A DNA stretch of 43,818 nt, taken from the NCBI GenBank assembly GCA_040758525.1, contig JBFLVQ010000006.1, positions 1-43,818 on the forward strand, written 5' to 3'. Shown here piece after piece: positions 40,909 to 43,818 of the stretch. The position numbers were made by a program, and so were the translations under genes. A model generated the notes under the pieces. That model was not told the origin of the DNA and ran no database searches. It was given only the letters and a program-made list of their open reading frames with translations. Numbering within the stretch: the stretch's first letter is position 1; the number at the start of each line of letters is the position of its first letter. This DNA is from JBFLVQ01 sp040758525 (GTDB lineage: Bacteria; Acidobacteriota; Blastocatellia; Chloracidobacteriales; JADJPF01).

Positions 40909-41472
40909 ATGACGACACCGACCGAAGTGACGAAGTTGCTGCTTGACTGGAATAGAGGGGATCAGGCAGCACTAGATAAATTGATGCCCATTGTCTATCA
41001 AGAGCTGCGTCGTTTGGCAATGCTACGTCTACGTCAGGAACGTCCTGATCACACCCTACAGGCAACTGCATTAGTAAATGAACTATATCTACAACTGACA
41101 GATTGGAAGAATATCGATTGGAAGAACCGTGCACATTTCTTTGGTGTTGCGGCACAATTGATGCGTAATATACTGGTCGATCATGCCCGTAATCGCCTTG
41201 CCGCCAAGCGTGGTGGGGATAGAAAAAGATTGTTAATAGAAAACCTTGATGCGCTATCGCCGCGCCAAGATATTGATCTAATTGCACTCGACGATGCCCT
41301 GACAAGGCTAGCTGCGATCGATTCGCAGCAGAGCCGTATTATTGAACTAAGATATTTTGGTGGACTCACAATTGAAGAGACCGCCGTCATCCTCAACCTA
41401 TCGCCAGCTACTGTCAAGCGAGAGTGGAATCTTGCCAGGACCTGGCTGTTACGAGAATTGAGCCGTACTTAA
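40909..41472 (+). CDS. ECF sigma factor paired with a Ser/Thr kinase (module 3)
   Basis: From the ATG at 40909 the product has 187 residues. It matches the ECF group often annotated as Rhodopirellula-type (Sig-70_X6): TKLLLDWNRGDQAALDKLMP, VYQELRRLAMLRLRQERPDHTLQATALVNELYLQL, NRAHFFGVAAQLMRNILVDHAR, then region 4 with RIIELRYFGGLTIEETAVIL and SPATVKREWNLARTWL. This group is usually next to serine/threonine kinases, and in the studied Vibrio EcfP/PknT pair the sigma factor is activated by phosphorylation. Whether that applies here is inference. An upstream ATG at 40837 would lengthen it by 24 residues, but the GGGGGG ribosome site favours 40909. The kinase begins 1 base after the stop. Confidence 0.92.
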   Translation: MTTPTEVTKLLLDWNRGDQAALDKLMPIVYQELRRLAMLRLRQERPDHTLQATALVNELYLQLTDWKNIDWKNRAHFFGVAAQLMRNILVDHARNRLAAKRGGDRKRLLIENLDALSPRQDIDLIALDDALTRLAAIDSQQSRIIELRYFGGLTIEETAVILNLSPATVKREWNLARTWLLRELSRT

Positions 41473-41473
41473 T

Positions 41474-43294
41474 ATGACTCCCGAGCGCTGGCAACAGATT
41501 AAACAGATATTACAAGGGGCACTAGAGCGGCAGCCTGAAGAGCAGACGGCATTCCTTGATGAGGCTTGTGCGGGTGATGCTAGTTTAAGAACAGAACTTG
41601 CATCGCTGATTGCATTCAACCAACAACTAGGAGATTTTCTTGAATCCCCTGCCCTAGCAATGGATCAACCGATCTTTTCTGAAGATGAGGCTACAGATCT
41701 GCAGTCTCTCATCGGTAAAGTGTTGGATGGACAATATCAGATCGACGCGCTACTAGGAAAAGGGGGAATGGGGGCAGTATACCGTGCCCATCATGCTCTG
41801 TTAGAGCATCCCGTTGCGCTCAAGGTTATGTTGCCCTATATCAGTAACAACCCCAAATATAAACGGCTCTTTTTCCGTGAGGGACGTGCTGCCAAACTCT
41901 TCAGTCATCCCAATGTGGTTACTGTATATGATCTGCGAGAGACAGAAGATGGCACTGTATACCTAGTGTTGGAATATATCGAGGGCCGTACTTTAAGCGA
42001 AGAATTGAGAAAGCGCAAAAACCTTTCTCCGGCTGAGTCGCTAAGAATACTTTCGCCAATTGCCAGCGCACTTGATGCCGCACATCAGAATGGTGTTATT
42101 CACCGTGATCTGAAACCAGGCAATATTATGATTGGAAAAGCTGCTGATGGTCGCTTCACAATCAAGCTACTTGATCTTGGTATTGCTAAGATCTCTCGGC
42201 GCCCAGGTGAGATTGGCTCAACTCCTAGCGGAACAAGTTTGGAACAGACATTGGGCACTCCTCATTATATGTCGCCAGAACAATGGCAGGGTTGTAAGGA
42301 TATAGATGGTAGAACCGATATCTACAGTTTGGGAATTATCTTCTATGAATTGATCGCTGGTAAGAAACCATTTGATGGTGAAACATATGGTGTTTTAGCC
42401 TACCAACATCTAGCTGTTACACCCCCACTTTTGCATGAAGAAGTTCCCACCCTACCATTAGCATTCAGTAGAGCGATCACACGTGCAATGGCAAAAAATC
42501 CCGCTGAGCGACAGCCAACCGCTACTGCGCTGATTGCTGAATTACAGGATGCTTTGCGGGAGAACCCTGTACCAGTACGCCATCGTAGAGCCAAACGACT
42601 TGCTGTTGCCACTACTGCAGTATTACTAACTACTGCTGGACTGGTAAGGTTTAAATCACAAAGTGATAACCATGTACCGCTGTCTATTCCCACACCAATC
42701 AACAAGAGTATTTCTACACAACCAACTCAATTGGCACAAACGGTTGAAAACAATGCTTGGAAGCCGGCAGCAAATGCATTTAGTGATGCGTCTCTACCTG
42801 ATGGTAGTTGGAAAGGCGCAGGCAAAGCCAAGGCAATACTGATCAATGAAGGAAACTATCAACTTATATGTAATGCCGATTTCAATATCAGATTTACTGT
42901 AGATAAAGCTGGCAATGTACAAGGCGAAATAGATATCAATTACCGCCCACAACTGAAACCAGAAAGTGCCGGCACCATCAACTACACTAATTACGAGTCC
43001 AACCGCCGCTTTCCCATTGTAGGCTTAATAACCAACTCCAGCCTGATGCTAGCAATCGACATAGCAGAGAATCAACTACCACCACTCGAACTCACTCTAC
43101 AATTTGCTCCTAATGTCATAGGCGAGTCGGCACTGATCAAAAAAATTAATGAGCGCCTCTTCTCGCCCTTTATGGGCGCAGCCAATCTGCAACAACACGC
43201 TAGTGCACCATATACTGCTAGTTACCAGTACACTAGCGATACCTTAGAAGTTGAATGGCGCGCACAACAGTTAAATAAGAGAACAAAAAAATAG
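41474..43294 (+). CDS. Transmembrane serine/threonine protein kinase (PknB-type)
   Basis: The 606-residue protein has an N-terminal helical adaptor typical of sigma-linked kinases (MTPERWQQIKQILQGALERQ, up to about 70), a Hanks-type kinase domain (about 90-355), one membrane helix (about 374-394), and a beta-rich extracytoplasmic domain (about 430-606). Kinase motifs are present: GKGGMGAVY (glycine loop), K117 in VALKVM, HRDLKPGN (D212) and D234-L-G in place of DFG, followed by TLGTPHYMSPEQ. All catalytic residues are kept. The outer domain has no PASTA repeats and I do not recognise it. It lies 1 base after the ECF gene, so it is likely its kinase or the sensor for that regulon. Confidence 0.93.
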   Translation: MTPERWQQIKQILQGALERQPEEQTAFLDEACAGDASLRTELASLIAFNQQLGDFLESPALAMDQPIFSEDEATDLQSLIGKVLDGQYQIDALLGKGGMGAVYRAHHALLEHPVALKVMLPYISNNPKYKRLFFREGRAAKLFSHPNVVTVYDLRETEDGTVYLVLEYIEGRTLSEELRKRKNLSPAESLRILSPIASALDAAHQNGVIHRDLKPGNIMIGKAADGRFTIKLLDLGIAKISRRPGEIGSTPSGTSLEQTLGTPHYMSPEQWQGCKDIDGRTDIYSLGIIFYELIAGKKPFDGETYGVLAYQHLAVTPPLLHEEVPTLPLAFSRAITRAMAKNPAERQPTATALIAELQDALRENPVPVRHRRAKRLAVATTAVLLTTAGLVRFKSQSDNHVPLSIPTPINKSISTQPTQLAQTVENNAWKPAANAFSDASLPDGSWKGAGKAKAILINEGNYQLICNADFNIRFTVDKAGNVQGEIDINYRPQLKPESAGTINYTNYESNRRFPIVGLITNSSLMLAIDIAENQLPPLELTLQFAPNVIGESALIKKINERLFSPFMGAANLQQHASAPYTASYQYTSDTLEVEWRAQQLNKRTKK

Positions 43295-43479
43295 TTGTTT
43301 CATAGTAGTAACAAAGACCCTATGGCAAAACTGGGCTAATAGGAATTAACTGATAGTTTGTCTACCGATGTTCAATATCGCACAAGGCAATCCCAAAAGC
43401 GTGCATATGTTAGGCAACCATTTTATCCAAGCATACAACTAACTGCCTCTATGGCGATTATTTATTTAATTTATGCAGT

Positions 43480-43495
43480 TGGCACGCGATTTGTT
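43480..43495 (+). promoter_or_regulatory. Weak sigma-54-like -24/-12 promoter
   Basis: TGGCACG (43480-43486), four bases, then TTGTT (43491-43495). The -24 box is perfect with a T before it; the -12 has GT where GC is expected. It lies about 250 bases before the last gene, within a 449-base gap (43295-43743). Confidence 0.25.
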
Positions 43496-43521
43496 ATTTT
43501 ACAACAACGTTACATTTGAGT

Positions 43522-43535
43522 TATGTAGCTACATA
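43522..43535. promoter_or_regulatory. 14-bp perfect palindrome in the long leader
   Basis: TATGTAGCTACATA is fully palindromic, about 26 bases beyond the sigma-54-like -12 box, where an operator or the early transcript would lie. A tiny frame of 13 codons at 43575-43616 (MKFSGTKKKNARV) has a distant AGGAG site and is not convincing. No terminator or other gene is visible in 43295-43743. Confidence 0.35.
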
Positions 43536-43743
43536 CTAATTTACAACTAATTTGTTAGGAGCTAGAAAACGAAAATGAAATTTTCCGGAACAAAGAAAAA
43601 AAATGCGCGTGTATGAAACCTGAAACGCAACTTTTTCGTTATCTAGGTCATTAACAGATAAAAACAGACTGATAGAAAATAGACTGGAAGAGTAAAAACT
43701 AGACAGTACCTGACCAAAGTAGTTAGCATTCAAGGAGGCTACG

Positions 43744-43818
43744 ATGAAAAATTTCCTATCCCGTTTGGCTATTGCCGTGGTTTTATGCGCCACAATGGGT
43801 GTCATGGCTTTTGCAGAA
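43744..43818 (+). CDS. Exported protein, N-terminus only
   Basis: The window ends 25 codons into this gene. The visible part, starting MKNFLSRLAIAVVLCATMG and ending FAE, is a classical signal peptide: basic start, hydrophobic core, and a possible cleavage after the Ala of FAE. It lacks the Gly-Phe/Met...Glu prepilin cleavage pattern, so it is unlikely to be a type IV pilin. A strong AAGGAGG ribosome site (43733-43739) supports the ATG at 43744. The long upstream region holds a sigma-54-like promoter and a palindrome, suggesting tight regulation. Identity cannot be determined. Confidence 0.7.
   Translation, partial: MKNFLSRLAIAVVLCATMGVMAFAE

Noticed and set aside
43575..43616. 13-codon leader peptide before the last gene
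   Set aside because: The AGGAG site is 13 bases away and there is no regulatory codon run; support is too weak.
43744..43818. Type IV pilin gene
   Set aside because: The N-terminus is a normal signal peptide without the prepilin cleavage motif.

Overview
The window looks like chromosomal DNA from a member of the Acidobacteriota, possibly Blastocatellia-like. The evidence is a MacB-type permease of the acidobacterial duplicated orphan permease (ADOP) type, a sigma factor/serine-threonine kinase pair and an 'outer membrane lipoprotein-sorting'-like protein of kinds common in that phylum, a KP-43-like subtilase with a BACON domain, and a complete pilB-pilT-pilC-pilS...pilR block. Many secreted, Gram-negative-style proteins (lipoprotein, glycine zippers, CsgG-like) agree with a diderm. 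The phylum call is inference from gene content. I saw no rRNA, tRNA, insertion sequence, phage gene or CRISPR array.

Layout. 1-1961: two leftward genes, a partial unknown protein that runs off the window edge and a secreted LolA-like protein. 2185-12457: rightward genes for a ribbon-helix-helix protein, an MltD-like lytic transglycosylase, a DUF4388 (PATAN) protein, two tandem CsgG-like secreted paralogues each with its own near-identical promoter, a FlgT/CsgG-reminiscent secreted protein, a DinG-type Fe-S helicase and a secreted TPR protein. 12773-22602: type IV pilus motor and control genes pilB, pilT, pilC, pilS and pilR, with a glycine-zipper / lipoprotein / glycine-zipper trio inserted between pilS and pilR. 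No pilin gene is present. 22723-26204: a four-gene sugar cluster (dehydrogenase, N-acetyltransferase, glycosyltransferase, PLP aminotransferase) that fits part of a UDP-diacetamido-uronic acid pathway.

26429-28468: ECF sigma factor, zinc anti-sigma factor and DUF4097 protein. 28790-32011: large secreted subtilase. 32134-33936: secreted octahaem cytochrome c. 33956-34528: a leftward, PilP-like secreted protein. 34815-37304: ADOP permease. 37385-40750: second ECF sigma/anti-sigma operon, continuing into an unknown secreted protein and a secreted HExxH zinc peptidase. 40909-43294: third ECF sigma factor paired with a transmembrane serine/threonine kinase. 43744-end: start of an exported protein behind a long leader.

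How it fits together. The window is dominated by the cell envelope (pili, peptidoglycan turnover, surface sugar, export) and by signal input to transcription: one two-component NtrC-type system and three ECF systems with different control logic (two membrane zinc anti-sigmas, one kinase). Several leaders carry features that could act after transcription starts: a perfect 11-bp pairing that can cover the ribosome binding site of the kinase-linked sigma factor (40799-40907), a hairpin that presents the pilT Shine-Dalgarno in its loop (14672-14696), and a triple 13-bp repeat in the first csgG-like leader (5559-5597). All functional names come from motif reading by eye; no database search was run.
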